Position numbers and translations under genes: made by a program. Shown one piece after another: positions 1 through 10,830 of a stretch of DNA of 64,000 nucleotides; within the stretch, counting starts at the first letter, position 1, and each line of letters begins with the position of its first letter. The notes beneath the pieces were generated by a model, which worked only from the letters and a program-made list of their open reading frames with translations, was not told the DNA's origin and searched no databases. Source of the stretch: Lamellibrachia satsuma (lineage: Eukaryota > Annelida > Polychaeta > Sabellida > Siboglinidae); contig BSQZ01000102.1 of assembly GCA_033239005.1 (NCBI GenBank), positions 162,001 to 226,000 on the forward strand, written 5' to 3'.

Positions 1-455
1 ATAACTCCACACATGATTGCATGCCTGTGTTTGACAAACTACATATATGCACACCTGAATACGGTGGTATACTCGGCCTATTACTTACGAGCTTGTTGTA
101 TGCTTAATTATACTAATCATTTATTTTTATGCTGCGTCGCAAGGTAAGTGTATATGGTTTCTGAATGTTTCTTGAAAAGAATTGACAACTTTCACATCAT
201 TTGATAAATGTTTATAGATTTTGACACCATGAATTTTTATATCGGATGTTCCATATTTGTTATTATATCATGACATGCTACATTAAACACTGTTTTATGC
301 TAATCATAGAATGGGTGGGAAGGTCTTTTATCAATTACCATTGATGTAGACCAATTGCTGACTGCAAATTTGCATAATCAATCAAACAACCTATGGAGAA
401 TGCTAAAAAAGTGTATCGAATTACAGCACGCCCATAAAGTGTTTTTAATACGTAC
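1..455. other. AT-rich non-coding flank
   Basis: I see no splice-bounded exon, RNA gene or recognisable transposon here. By the spacing of the complete neighbour (terminal exon about 414 bp beyond the SAM-like exon), the terminal exon of the first tandem gene copy would start near position 42. No matching sequence is present, so it is lost or lies outside the window. Confidence 0.5.
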
Positions 456-652
456 CTCTTGCCTCCAAACACAACACAAGCTTCTTGCTGTGGATTGGTT
501 TCAAGAACTGCTCCAAATCAGATTCCTTTATCAATCTCGAATCACTTTCCGATTCAACTCCAGTGGACATGAAATGTTCCGTAATGGCTTGCTGTACGTT
601 AGGTGCCAATGTCCGTAGTATCTTACAAATGGTTGCTTTGGTATTTTCATTC
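456..652 (-). CDS. SAM-like domain exon, tandem copy 1 (partial gene)
   Basis: This is an internal exon of 197 bp on the minus strand. It is bounded by a strong acceptor (TTCTCTTTCTAG just above 652) and a strong donor (AG/GTACGT at 455-454). It encodes 65 residues with one spare base at each end. Residues such as ESESDSRLIKESDLEQFLKP followed by IHSKKL follow the pattern of a SAM-type helical domain: an acidic dL..i.e.dL helix, then a P-I-x-x-(R/K)-K-L helix. SAM domains usually mediate protein-protein association. The exon has the same length, phase and splice sites as the exon at 2571-2767, about 2.1 kb away, so it is a paralogous tandem copy. Its terminal exon is not found within the window. 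The fold assignment is by pattern only. Confidence 0.6.
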
Positions 653-929
653 CTAGAAAGAGAACAATAAGAAGCCAATGCGTGGTAGTTATAAAATGGT
701 GTAAAAAATTTTTAATTAACAATGTTACAATGACTCCAATAATTCTTCTCAAAGGATAACATTTGCTCAGCCATACCTCCATCTACATCACATATATTTA
801 TCACCATATTACTATTTGTGGCTGTTTATTCCATTTAGCAGTAGAACCGCCGATGCCAATGGATCAATAATTATCTCCGTGAATCTGATTAGTGTTATCA
901 CAAGATTTAACAAGATTGCCACCCAAAGA

Positions 930-1495
930 AATTAAGTTCAGAAGGTAAGTGGACAACGAAGGCATTGGTTGTCGAGAATTCAACAATGTTTCACGTATGT
1001 GTAACATATCCACACCTAAAACAGTCAGTAGACAATTTGTCCCGTTTATTTATCGTCGTCTTGGAAAATTAACAATTCCCCATGTTATTTTACTAGTGCT
1101 ACTTGGTGCCCTCTGGTTATACTATCCATGTTAGGAAAATATGTCTATCGACATTTTAATAACCACTGAGTATCATAAAAACGTACATTTGTTCTATTCT
1201 TAATCTACAGGTATTTAGTGTTGTCAAGCCGCATTCCACCCGGCGGTATTCTTAGGTAAGATATGTCAGTTCAGAAATCAGCTTAGTTGCTCTTCTTTGT
1301 ATATTTGTTTTTGAATATATATGTCCTTCCTACGACACGGCCTCCATGCGTGCATGCAATATTACAAATGATGCATTCTTATTGCTTTGTACAGGGTTAC
1401 AGTTAGCTAATTTCATACGTGATATTTTACCTAATTAGCCCGATCATATGATTGTTCTTTGAAGCCGCAATCGCACATTGCTATGACACTTTCAG
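930..1495 (-). mobile_element. Decayed CR1-type LINE fragment, 3' region
   Basis: The stretch reads as a diverged copy of the reverse-transcriptase C-terminal part and 3' end seen better at 14560-15548. Shared landmarks are AAGTGGACAACGAAGGCATT at the 3' end, the GTGCTACTTGGTGCCCTCTG segment, and the ACGGCCTCCATGC and TTGCTTTGTACAGGG segments. No reading frame survives. The same remnant lies in the second tandem unit at 3050-3365, so the insertion predates the duplication. Confidence 0.7.
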
Positions 1496-1990
1496 GAAAA
1501 CACAAATTGTTCAGTTGTGCCCAACACCTACGCAATGATCGATCAATTTAAATATACATATGGACTGTAATAAGTTATTCAGACTCGTTTTTTAACCCAG
1601 CAGGTATCAACACATCAAATCAGTACTCTGTGCAAGCACGTATACATAAGCATTTAGGGATTTATTGCCTTGCATATGGGTATAGTGTGAAGAGGGACTA
1701 TTATAAGGGATCACAGATCGGTTCCATCCAAGACCACTTTGAACGACAATTCATCAATATAATATTATTAATGTTCACAAACAAATCTCAACTTCACAAA
1801 TACAGCAAAGATCAAAATATTTACTAATATTATTATACATAGGAAGTTATTCGAATGTGCATGGATTTGTGAGAGTTGACTATGAAGTGTTATTCCGCTC
1901 AACACACCAATTTGTATGTGTGCTATGACCATGTACATATCAAGCTACCAGACCCCTTCCGTAAAACTTCCCAAATCGTTCTAGCAGCTA

Positions 1991-2157
1991 TTACAACCTG
2001 TACCGAACAAACCCAAGCAAGGAATGTAATGTAACTAGAGTAGAGTACATGTAAAACTGTCCAGCTTCAGTTGGAGTGTTCTCTACTGCAGAAGCTCTCT
2101 CTTTCGCATGAGCTTTCTCCTCAGCAGGAGTTCTCTGCTCTGTAGCACCTGTTCCGT
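1991..2157 (-). CDS. Terminal exon of SAM-like gene, copy 1-2 gene
   Basis: This 167-bp minus-strand exon starts with two bases that complete the codon left open by the exon at 2571-2767 (G + AC). It then runs 54 codons to a TAA at 1993-1991. It encodes a linker rich in Ala, Glu, Thr and Pro (EQRTPAEEK, ASAVENTPTE), then a hydrophobic end (FYMYSTLVTLHSLLGFVRY) that stops almost at once. That suggests a C-terminal membrane anchor. The expected acceptor reads TG (GTTGCTG/ACGG) where the paralogue at 4278 has AG. An AG nine bases downstream (GGAACAG/GTGC) would keep the frame and lose three residues. Together with 2571-2767 it gives about 120 residues, with the 5' exon(s) not located. Confidence 0.55.
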
Positions 2158-2423
2158 CAGCAACAAATATTTAGAATGTCGATAAAACAAAACACAGACG
2201 TCGTGATCGTTGCTAGTTTATTTTGTTGATGACCACAGCAATGACAAAATACACCTGTCATGATGAATTGCTTCAAATGAATTGATGATTAGTCAATTAA
2301 TAAATTGCGAGAGTTCACATAAAATAGTTTTGCAATGATATCTGATCTTATTTTATTAACATACAAACAATTAAGGTTAACGCAGCAACACAACGAATTA
2401 TCACACAGAAGTGGTGTATACTA

Positions 2424-2427
<4 letters not shown>

Positions 2428-2503
<76 letters not shown>
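2428..2503. repeat. (TA)n microsatellite
   Basis: An uninterrupted TA array of about 76 bp lies in the intron between the SAM-like exon and its terminal exon. Confidence 0.97.
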
Positions 2504-2506
<3 letters not shown>

Positions 2507-2570
2507 ATTACAGCACGCCCGTAAAGTGTGTGTATGCAGTATTCAACCTAATTATAATTTTAATACGTAC

Positions 2571-2767
2571 CTCTTGCCTCCCAACTGGACAGAAGCTTCC
2601 TGCTCTGGATTGGATTCATGAATTGCTCCAAACTAGATTCCTTTATAAAACTCAAATCACTCTCCGATTTAACTCCAATGGATTTGAAATGTTCCACAAT
2701 GGTTTGCAGTACGTCAGTTGCCAATAATGGCATTATCTTACTAATGGATGCTTTGGTATTTTCCATC
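2571..2767 (-). CDS. SAM-like domain exon, tandem copy 2
   Basis: This 197-bp minus-strand exon has acceptor TTCTCTTTCTAG/GATGG and donor AG/GTACGT. It encodes about 65 residues beginning MENTKASISKIM. The core (EHFKSIGVKSESDLSFIKES, then MNPIQSRKLLSSWEARG) fits a five-helix SAM-like domain with the P-I-Q-x-R-K-L-L-x-x-W closing helix. Most differences from the copy at 456-652 are substitutions with no length change and no stop, which suggests both were kept under constraint. It splices in phase to 1991-2157. A 5' exon must exist because the exon opens on the last base of a codon. Possible donors near 2930 (AGG/GTAATG) are conserved in position between copies, but no frame through them fits. 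I do not recognise the gene. Confidence 0.6.
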
Positions 2768-3049
2768 CTAGAAAGAGAACATTAAAAATATTGAAGCCAA
2801 TGTTCGGTAGTTATAACATTTGTAAAAAAATTTAATGAACAATGTTACAACGACTCCAATAATTGTCTTCTGAATGGATAACATTTGTTCAGCCATATTT
2901 ACATCTACGTCACATATATTCATTACCCTATTACTTTGTGCGGCTGTATATTCCATTAAGCAGTAGAAAAGCCCATGCCAATGGATCTTTAATTATCTCC
3001 ATGAGTCTAGTTAGTTTTATCAGAAGAATTAACATGATTGTCACCCAAG

Positions 3050-3365
3050 GAACTATTGTTCCGAAGGTATGCGGACAAGGAAGCCATTGGTTGTCGAGTA
3101 AAATTTTGCATTTAGTTATCGTCCTCTTGAAAAATGAACACTTCATCATATCTAACATACACTGTAATTTTACTAGTGTTACTTGGCACCTTCTCGTTCT
3201 ACTACCCATGCGGTCTCCATGCGCTTATGCAATATTACAAATGATTCCTTTTTATTGCTTTGTGCAGGGGTACAGTTAGCTATTTTTTTTTTCGTTATAC
3301 GTGATATTTCTCCTAATTAGCCCGATCATGTGGTTGTTCTTTGCAGCCGCAATCGCACATTCAAT
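3050..3365 (-). mobile_element. Decayed CR1-type LINE fragment, second tandem copy
   Basis: This is the counterpart of 930-1495. It carries the 3'-end landmark GACAAGGAAGCCATTGGTTG at about 3074 and the ACTTGGCACC, GCGGTCTCCATGC and TTGCTTTGTGCAGGG segments in the same order. It has no open frame. Confidence 0.7.
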
Positions 3366-3385
3366 TCAATGATCGATAAATTAAA

Positions 3386-3707
<322 letters not shown>

Positions 3708-4075
3708 GGACTGCATTAAGGTATTCAAACTTTCGAACCCTTGTGGGTGTAAAGTGTGGTGGGTCTATTATATGGGATCACAGATCGGTTCCACCCAAGA
3801 CTACTTGGCACGAAAATTCATAAATATTCATAAATATAATTCATAAATATAATATTAATAATATTCATATACGATGTCGCCTTCACAAATACAACAAAGA
3901 TCGAAACATTTACTGATATTATATACATAGCAAGTTATTCCAAAGTGCACGGAATTGTGAGAGTTGAGTACGACATGTTACTACAGTCAATACATCTTAT
4001 ACGTGTATTGTGACCTTGTGCACACAAAGCTACCTGAACTCTTCGGTAAAACTGCACAAATCTTTCTGGCAACTA

Positions 4076-4278
4076 TTACATCATATACCTAACAAAACAA
4101 AACAAGGAATGCAATGCAACCAGCGTAAAGTGCAGGTACCAGTTTCCAGCTCCAGTAGAAGCGCTCTCCGCTGCTGGTGTGATCTCCTCTGGAAGCGCTA
4201 TCTGCTTTGTAGAATCTCTCCATTCTGCCGGAGCTCTCTCCTCTGCAGGATCTATCTGCTGTGTAGCACCTGTTTCGT
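4076..4278 (-). CDS. Orphan terminal exon of a third SAM-like gene copy
   Basis: This 203-bp minus-strand exon has a canonical acceptor (TTTGTTGCAG/ACGAAAC) and ends in TAA at 4078-4076. After the split codon it encodes 66 residues: an acidic Pro/Ala/Glu-rich linker (ETGATQQIDPAEERAPAEW and PEEITPAAESAS) and a hydrophobic end (WYLHFTLVALHSLFCFVRY). It is homologous to 1991-2157 but keeps 12 more linker residues. No SAM-like exon is found upstream on this strand; a CR1 fragment (4430-5255) occupies the place where one would be expected. This copy is therefore probably truncated, or its first part lies far away. Confidence 0.5.
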
Positions 4279-4429
4279 CTGCAACAAATGCTTAGAATGT
4301 CGTTAAGACAGAACACAGACATCTTGATTCTTGCTTGTTTATTTTGTAAATTACCACTGTGCTGACAAAATACACTGGACATTAGGAATTGCTTCACATC
4401 AATGGGTGATTAACACGTCAAATAATAAA

Positions 4430-5255
4430 GCTATTAGAGAAATAGTGTACAAGCAAACTATGTGGAGGCTTTATATGAATACCAGAAAAAATGAAGACTA
4501 CACAAACTAAAAAGAGGCACTTAATGCAGCTACAACTGAAATTAGACAATCTACAAGCACCTATGAGCACAAATTAGCATGTAACATAAAAAGGACAGCA
4601 AGAGGTTTTATGCATATATCAGGAATAAACAAAACATACAAGGTAATATCACAAGATTTAGATTTTTTAATGGCGGAAGACCTAAATGGATACTTCAGGT
4701 CAGTGTTTACTAGAGAGGATATTAGTTATTTACCAGTTCCAGATGCCAACGTTCAGGTGACTAAATCAGACTATTTAGGTCAGTTAACTGTAATTCCAGA
4801 AATGGTTGCTATGAAAATAAAGGCAACGAAGGATACTAAATCACGAGGAGTGGATGGAATTCCTCCAAAACTACTAATGTAAACGGAAGAACAAATTAGT
4901 TCACAATTTGGAAGATTGTTCAACTTGTCATTAAAAGAGGGAGTTGTTCCTTTTGAATGGAAACAAGCAAACATCATAACATTATTTAAAAAGGGTTCGA
5001 GAAATAAGTCTAAATAAGAATTACAGACCAGTGAGTTTAACGTCAGTGATTTGTAAATTATTAGAAAGGTTAATTAAAGACCATATGGTGGACTTCCTTG
5101 TTAGGCATAAATTATTAAATTCATCTCAACATGGATTCCTAAAAGCGAAGTCAAATGTATTTTTTTGTTTTTTAGAAGAAATCACTAAGTGGGTAGATCT
5201 ACACCAGTAGATATTATCAACTTATATTTTCAGAAAGTTGCAATTAACGATTTTT
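4430..5255 (+). mobile_element. CR1-type LINE fragment (middle of pol)
   Basis: Broken frames encode the region between endonuclease and reverse transcriptase and the first RT blocks. They include RSVFTREDISYLPVPD, SRGVDGIPPKLL, then NYRPVSLTSVICKLLE and SSQHGFLKAK. These match in order the longer copy at 36.1-39.1 kb. A TAA follows PKLLM and several indels are present, so the copy is dead. Both ends are truncated. Confidence 0.85.
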
Positions 5256-6036
5256 TTATAAAAGTGCATTAATACAAGAAAGTAAAACAATAAGAAGATA
5301 CATTCTCATTGACGTCATAAAACAAACGGATTAGAAGAACCAGCTGAGAGATCGATACTAATTAACACATTTAGTGACGAATATATCATCTCTATGTGAA
5401 ATATCGTTAGTTGTATTACCGTGGAGGTATTTTATTTGGCTAACAGTTGTTTTTCACAAAGAATTACCATTACAGTTAATTCCTAAAGTATACATACCGT
5501 GTTTTTCCACGTCCTTTCCCAGTTCCTCAATCTTTGGGCCAAGCCTTTCTTTCCGATCCTGTGTGACAGATGCCAAATTATTATGAAGGAGTAAACGATA
5601 TCAACAACAAAACGACGTAAACATGTACACACTCCGTTACAGAAACTCGCAAAAGAAACTCAACGGACCCCACCTACCAAGGAAGCTCGAGGCACAAAGG
5701 AGCCGGTATGACCGATACTAGTGAAAGCCATAAGGAAGCTAGTAGCGTGAAGACAAGCCAACTTGTCAGAGAAGGAGAGGACGACCGAGGATGAATTGGC
5801 GAGAGACGGTGGACTGCGACTTACCGCTGCCCAAGAGAAAATGTAGCGACGTCAGAATACTAGTTGCTGAACGATCCAGTTGGAACGCTCTGTCTGCCGT
5901 ATGCGTCTGTAGACGGTGAGCCGCCAAGTCTAAGTATGTCAGTTACAGCACCTTATGGTATGAATCCACAATACCAACATCTCAGGGGAAATGTAACATT
6001 TGTCCCGATCGCGGGGGCATGTCTGTTGGTCGCGAG
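5256..6036. other. Non-coding, nothing recognised
   Basis: No exon-like frame with homology is visible. The sequence becomes GC-richer toward 5.7-6.0 kb, where CG dinucleotides are frequent, so a promoter-type region is conceivable, but nothing specific supports one. Confidence 0.4.
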
Positions 6037-6122
6037 TGCTGCTGCTGCAGTTGCTGTTGCTGCTGCTGCTGCTGCAGCTGCTACTGCTGCTGCGGCTGCG
6101 GCTGCGGCTGCGGCTGCTGCGG
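6037..6122. repeat. (GCT/GCG)n triplet repeat
   Basis: About 29 triplets, mostly GCT and GCG with single GCA, GTT and ACT interruptions. One frame reads as polyalanine inside an open frame (5864-6217) with no other recognisable domain. I do not call it a gene. Confidence 0.9.
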
Positions 6123-6689
6123 GTGGGCATCTGAAGATTGTTGGTCGGTTATGTAATGCGGCGATTCTAGAACTGAATATTTGTATATGGCCTAACCCCG
6201 AAGTCCTAGGAACGTGATGTCGCAATCGTAGGGATGGCTTAGTTTGCATTCAGATCTACTATTGGTTAGATAAACTTCCGCAACAATATGGCCGCCTTAG
6301 CATTTAATGAATTTGCACGATTAATTTGTGCGGGCTATACAGTAGCGTAATCTTCTCGTTTCCGAGACATGAGCTAACAACGAATAAATTATTTATTTTC
6401 GCCCCTGTCTTGTGGCTGTAACTTCATCGTAAAGTAACTCGATTCATACAAAAGTTAACCATTGTTCTTTACATCTTCATCGCATGTCTTCGATTTATGT
6501 ATACAAGTCAATATTCTTCTCCTTCGAGACGTTTTAATGTTAACCTGACTTATCTTGACGGAGCTTCTAGACTTGCAAGCGCCACCGGTATTCATCGCCA
6601 TTTACACGTTATCAGGGCCTGAAACACGAATGGGTGAGTTCACATTCGTTGTATTATTGTTCAACAATGCCACGCGCTACATCTTCTCG

Positions 6690-6960
6690 ATCTCTGCCAT
6701 CACGCCTGACTGTATACGTGTGACGCCGTCACGTCCGCTGCTATCACGCCTGACTGCATACGTGTGACGCCGTCACGTCACCTCCCATTTCGTTCGATTG
6801 ATCCGCGTGACGCTACCACGTTCGCCTTCATTCCGTGTGATTGAATTGGGTGTCGCATACACATCACGCTACGATACTGCTTCGTGTTACGCCAATACTT
6901 ACACTGACATCACGAGGGACTGCTCCGTGTGATCCCCTTTCGTTCGTCACCCCTTGCTTC
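6690..6960. repeat. Cluster of TCACGC / CGTGTGAC repeats
   Basis: A 43-bp-spaced direct repeat (ATCACGCCTGACTG, then ATACGTGTGACGCC) occurs at about 6699 and 6742. More degenerate CGTGTGA and TCACG motifs continue to about 6940. TCACG and CGTGA are mutual complements, so the block holds many short inverted pairs. Confidence 0.7.
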
Positions 6961-7674
6961 CTCGCTTGGTGTTGAGATACCGTAGTGGAAAACATCCCGG
7001 TATATCCTCACCGTGATAAAATATCAGTGTATTTTCCCGTGCATTCACGGAACGGTGGATCTTCGTTGATCTAACAAATCGTGATATAAACTATGCCCTG
7101 ATACAGGATTTGCACGGCCAAGTGGGTGAGCTGACAATTTTTATAACCACCTACGAGGTTTGATGTATTACTATGCGCCGTTATGTATTTACTTGATTTT
7201 GTTTCGCATTAATAAATGGGATTCAAACTAGATTCTCAATTACTATCCACGGTTCTATGGTATGCTTATGTTGCACCCAACATTGAAGCATCTGACCTTT
7301 TGTCACGAGCCAGTCACGTTGATTTCCGCCAATCCTAGAACCAAACTTGTTACAGAGTGGTTGTCATGTGAAAAAGATGAAAGTTTTCTAATTGGTAATG
7401 TTAAACACTTGTGTACATTTGGAATCATTAAATGGTAAACAAACACTGAAATAATAAAATTATATGTTTCATTTATAGTACTTTTTGAAATTAATGTTTC
7501 AAAAAAGGTTTGGAAAACCTGATGGTATTTGTTTGCAAACACGTGAAAATGGAGAAAACGCAAAATACAAGTATTATTCACATGGACAAATATAAAACAT
7601 ATTTGTAAAGTGATGCCAAGTGTAGATGGTTTATCTTATTGATGTCTTCGACTGGGTCTTGCGCTGTGATGTCG
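6961..7674. other. Non-coding, nothing recognised
   Basis: AT-rich sequence with no supported exon. The 92-codon minus-strand frame at 7303-7581 has no recognisable domain or splice context. Confidence 0.4.
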
Positions 7675-7676
7675 GG

Positions 7677-7723
<47 letters not shown>

Positions 7724-7738
7724 TTGCATGCGTGCGTG
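7675..7738. repeat. (GCGT)n microsatellite
   Basis: About 16 units of GCGT with one GCTT and one GCAT change near the end. Confidence 0.97.
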
Positions 7739-7960
7739 TAGTAATGTAAAGTGTAGATGGTTTACCTTCTTGATGTCTTCAACAAGGTATTGTGATACAA
7801 AGTCGTTGGCCAATATTCCATGTTTACGCCGTTTTATTTTCTTTGGCTTCATATCCTTGTCATGGGTTGAGCAATCCGTTTCGTATGTTTCTCACTTGAA
7901 CAGACATTATTTAAGACAATATATTTCATATACAGTCAGAATAAATGCCACTTCAACACT

Positions 7961-8162
7961 TGGGTGGGTGGGTGGGTGGGTGGGTGGGTGGGTGGGTGGG
8001 TGGGTGGGTGGGTGGGTGGGTGGGTGGGTGGGTGGGTGGGTGGGTGGGTGGGTGGGTGGGTGGGTGGGTGGGTGGGTGGCTAAGGGAGGTTGTGGTTGGG
8101 TGAGTTGGTGGGTGTGGATGATTGTGGGTGGGTGGGTGGGTGGGTGGGTGGGTGGGTGGGTG
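7961..8162. repeat. (GGGT)n arrays
   Basis: About 30 perfect GGGT units (7961-8079), a 45-bp break, then about nine more units (8125-8162). G3T repeats of this kind can fold into G-quadruplexes on the plus strand. Confidence 0.97.
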
Positions 8163-8177
8163 TGCGTGGTGTGTGCG

Positions 8178-8332
<155 letters not shown>

Positions 8333-8446
8333 GTGTGTGTCTGTATGGTGTGGATTGGTTGTATGGTGTTTGGTGTGTGGTGTGTGATGTATGTGATGTG
8401 CGGTGTATGTGTGTGGTGTGCGTGGTGTACGTGTGTGGTATGTGTG

Positions 8447-8592
<146 letters not shown>

Positions 8593-8617
8593 GTTTACAG
8601 GTATGCACCAATGTTAC

Positions 8618-8785
8618 CTCATAGCGTAAATATGTTTAAAAACAAGGTTGACATATATCTCAGGAGGATTGATTACACATAGATTAAAAATGTTGGACTC
8701 TCGGTAAGCCATTGGCTTCCTTGTCCACTTGCCATCTGGGCCTTTGCCTTGGATGGGAATTTTTTTTAATCTGGTTAAATTGTGC
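8618..8785 (+). mobile_element. CR1-type LINE 3'-end fragment
   Basis: It encodes the last residues of the CR1 ORF (VNMFKNKVD, then RRIDYT, then a stop). The conserved 3' tail GACTCTCGGTAAGCCATTGG, TTCCTTGTCCACTTGCCATC follows, as at 38.99-39.06 kb. It is severely 5'-truncated, the usual outcome of target-primed reverse transcription. Confidence 0.85.
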
Positions 8786-9394
8786 TACTTGTGTACTGGG
8801 GCAAGTTGTTAGAGTCGTGGAGATACCATCGACAGTAGTTGGTTGGAAGTCCACCAGCAAACACACTGTCCAAAATTTGGCAGTGTAGAAGTCGAAAATA
8901 ATTGAGGTGTGGACAACATTTTTTTTAACCACCTAAACTAAAACTGTGTGGTATGTCCACATATCATCTCACGCAGCCACTTTTTTATATTTTATGAATG
9001 AAACTTGAAGCATGTCTACTATATAAAATAAGGGGTTATGCCAAGTAAACTGAACTCAGGATTTGTGATCGATCGTCCATGTTTGGACGATAGATCGATG
9101 TTTGTGATCGATCGTCCAAGTTGTTACAATAATATTGGGGCAAGTTGTTACAACTGTAACAATGCTCGGGCGGTTCGCACCGATGCACCGATGTGCGAAG
9201 TGTATCGTAGTACTACAACCACTGGCTCACTAGGATGCTACACGTAGCTTACTTTCATAGGGCGTCCCACTACCAAACAGGCTAACATGGCTGCTCAGCT
9301 GTTTTTATTTCACATTACATAATTGTATAAAATTTCATATTATGACAATGCACTTCGTCTTACATTGATGCAACCATAGTACAACCCCTCTGGT
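8786..9394. other. Non-coding with a short hairpin near 9065-9120
   Basis: No gene is seen. At 9065-9105 GATCGATCGTCCA is followed by TTGGACGAT and GATCGATG, giving a possible stem. TTTGTGATCGATCGTCCA is then repeated directly at about 9103. Confidence 0.5.
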
Positions 9395-9796
9395 CGATGA
9401 TCAGGGAGCCCACCGTCACTGACATTACTACAAGACCTGTAACGACATCATTACAAGGTCCACATTTTTGTTGATGGCGTGTATATGATGGTGAACATGC
9501 AAACTAATTGTCGCACTATGCATGCTAGAAGATGAACGAGCTCATAGGATTATTTATTTTCGGCCTTTCCGAATGTATTTTTGGGTTTGGGGTAACAGAT
9601 TGGGAAACAAATTTCTGAATACTCTATATAAATACAATGCCCCGTTATAAAATATATGACAAACATCCAAACCACGATTAACAAGAAATGTCTTATGAAA
9701 CGGTTAGTGTTAGAACTGAATAACATAAAAGAATGTATTATTTACATTGTTTGGGATTACTTTTTATATATTGATTCATTTGCTAAACCAACGTGT

Positions 9797-10056
9797 TCTA
9801 CATTTCCTGGCAGATCTATTCATTCAAACACCAACTCGACTTCTCTTGGGAGCATTCAGCCACGATGCAATTACTGTATAAAACATATTCTTGTATTGCC
9901 ACTGTCTATAGCCAGTTTTATTTATACAGCTGAGTGAACTAAGGCAACCCGGAGTTATCGAAATTGCCCAAGTTTCGAAACAGCTGCAAGAGGGTTCGAA
10001 CTCTGGTCGTATCGATTGAGGATACGATGTTCTAACTACAATGCTACTTCGCCTCA
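9797..10056 (-). mobile_element. tRNA-derived SINE, full-length copy
   Basis: Read on the minus strand, it starts with a tRNA-like head. An A-box-like segment (GTAGTTAGAACATCG) and a B-box-like segment (AGAGTTCGAACCC) flank an anticodon-like stem. A body follows: TTTCGAAACTTGGGCAATTT, TTGCCTTAGTTCACTCAGCT, GTGGCTGAATGCTCCC, GTCGAGTTGGTGTTTGAATG, ATCTGCCAGG. The same order occurs on the plus strand at 43305-43557, which defines a dispersed family. Confidence 0.8.
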
Positions 10057-10755
10057 TTAGAGGGATTTAGAGCTGCGATACTTGAGGACAAGCGCCCTAT
10101 CCCCATAAATGCTGCTCCGCCGGTTTCCCAGTCACTACTATGAAATGTCATCTATATAACAAGATAAACTTTTCATTTCCCGAAACTCGATTGTATTCAA
10201 GAAATAGGCTGAATAAGAAGATTAAATAAAACATTTTGTCGAACTGCACTGCAAGTTACTAGTTATTGTCGATCAGATCAGCAACATTTGTAGATTCTAC
10301 TTCAATCCTCTCCCGAATTACTACGCCTGTCAAATAATGTAAAACCCGTTCCTCATAAATAACTTTTCTCTCCTAGCAAATGACTTGATCCTTACGTCAG
10401 TGAGCGAAACTATCTTCGCATACTTGTTTCCATTTTGCATAGATTGCCATGTACTTACAAGTCGTGGTAATTCTACTCGATGGTCCCATTTATTGGCAAT
10501 CCCCGGCGAACCGACCCCCACGAGTATCTAATAACATTTCAGTTCCGCCACCAGTTGCCTGTATTTCTCAATATTGCCTGTGTGTTTCCTCACTGCCTGC
10601 ACTCAGCAGTGGGCCAACACATTTCGGAGTCATTTACTCTTTGTGACAGGTCGCAGGTGTTATATTCTGGTCCAAAGAAACACGCCATCATATCGCAGTA
10701 CATTCATGCGTAGGTGGCCGTGGTAATATTGTTTCTGTTTGTAAGAAAACTAGTC

Positions 10756-10830
10756 CACTCACTCACTCACTCAGTCACGCACTCACTCACTCACTCCACT
10801 CACTCACTCACTTACTCACTAACTCGCTCA
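10756..10830. repeat. (CACT)n array, tandem copy 1
   Basis: About 18 imperfect CACT units, at the same relative position as the array at 12471-12585 in the second tandem unit. Confidence 0.93.

Noticed and set aside
2768..2956. 62-codon minus frame (MEYTAAQSN...) as the 5' exon of the SAM-like gene
   Set aside because: The frame does not meet the exon at 2767 in phase, and the homologous stretch in copy 1 has a stop (TAA) near its start.
5864..6217. 117-codon frame with polyalanine
   Set aside because: The only notable content is the GCT/GCG repeat; no splice sites or domains, and the opposite strand is equally open.
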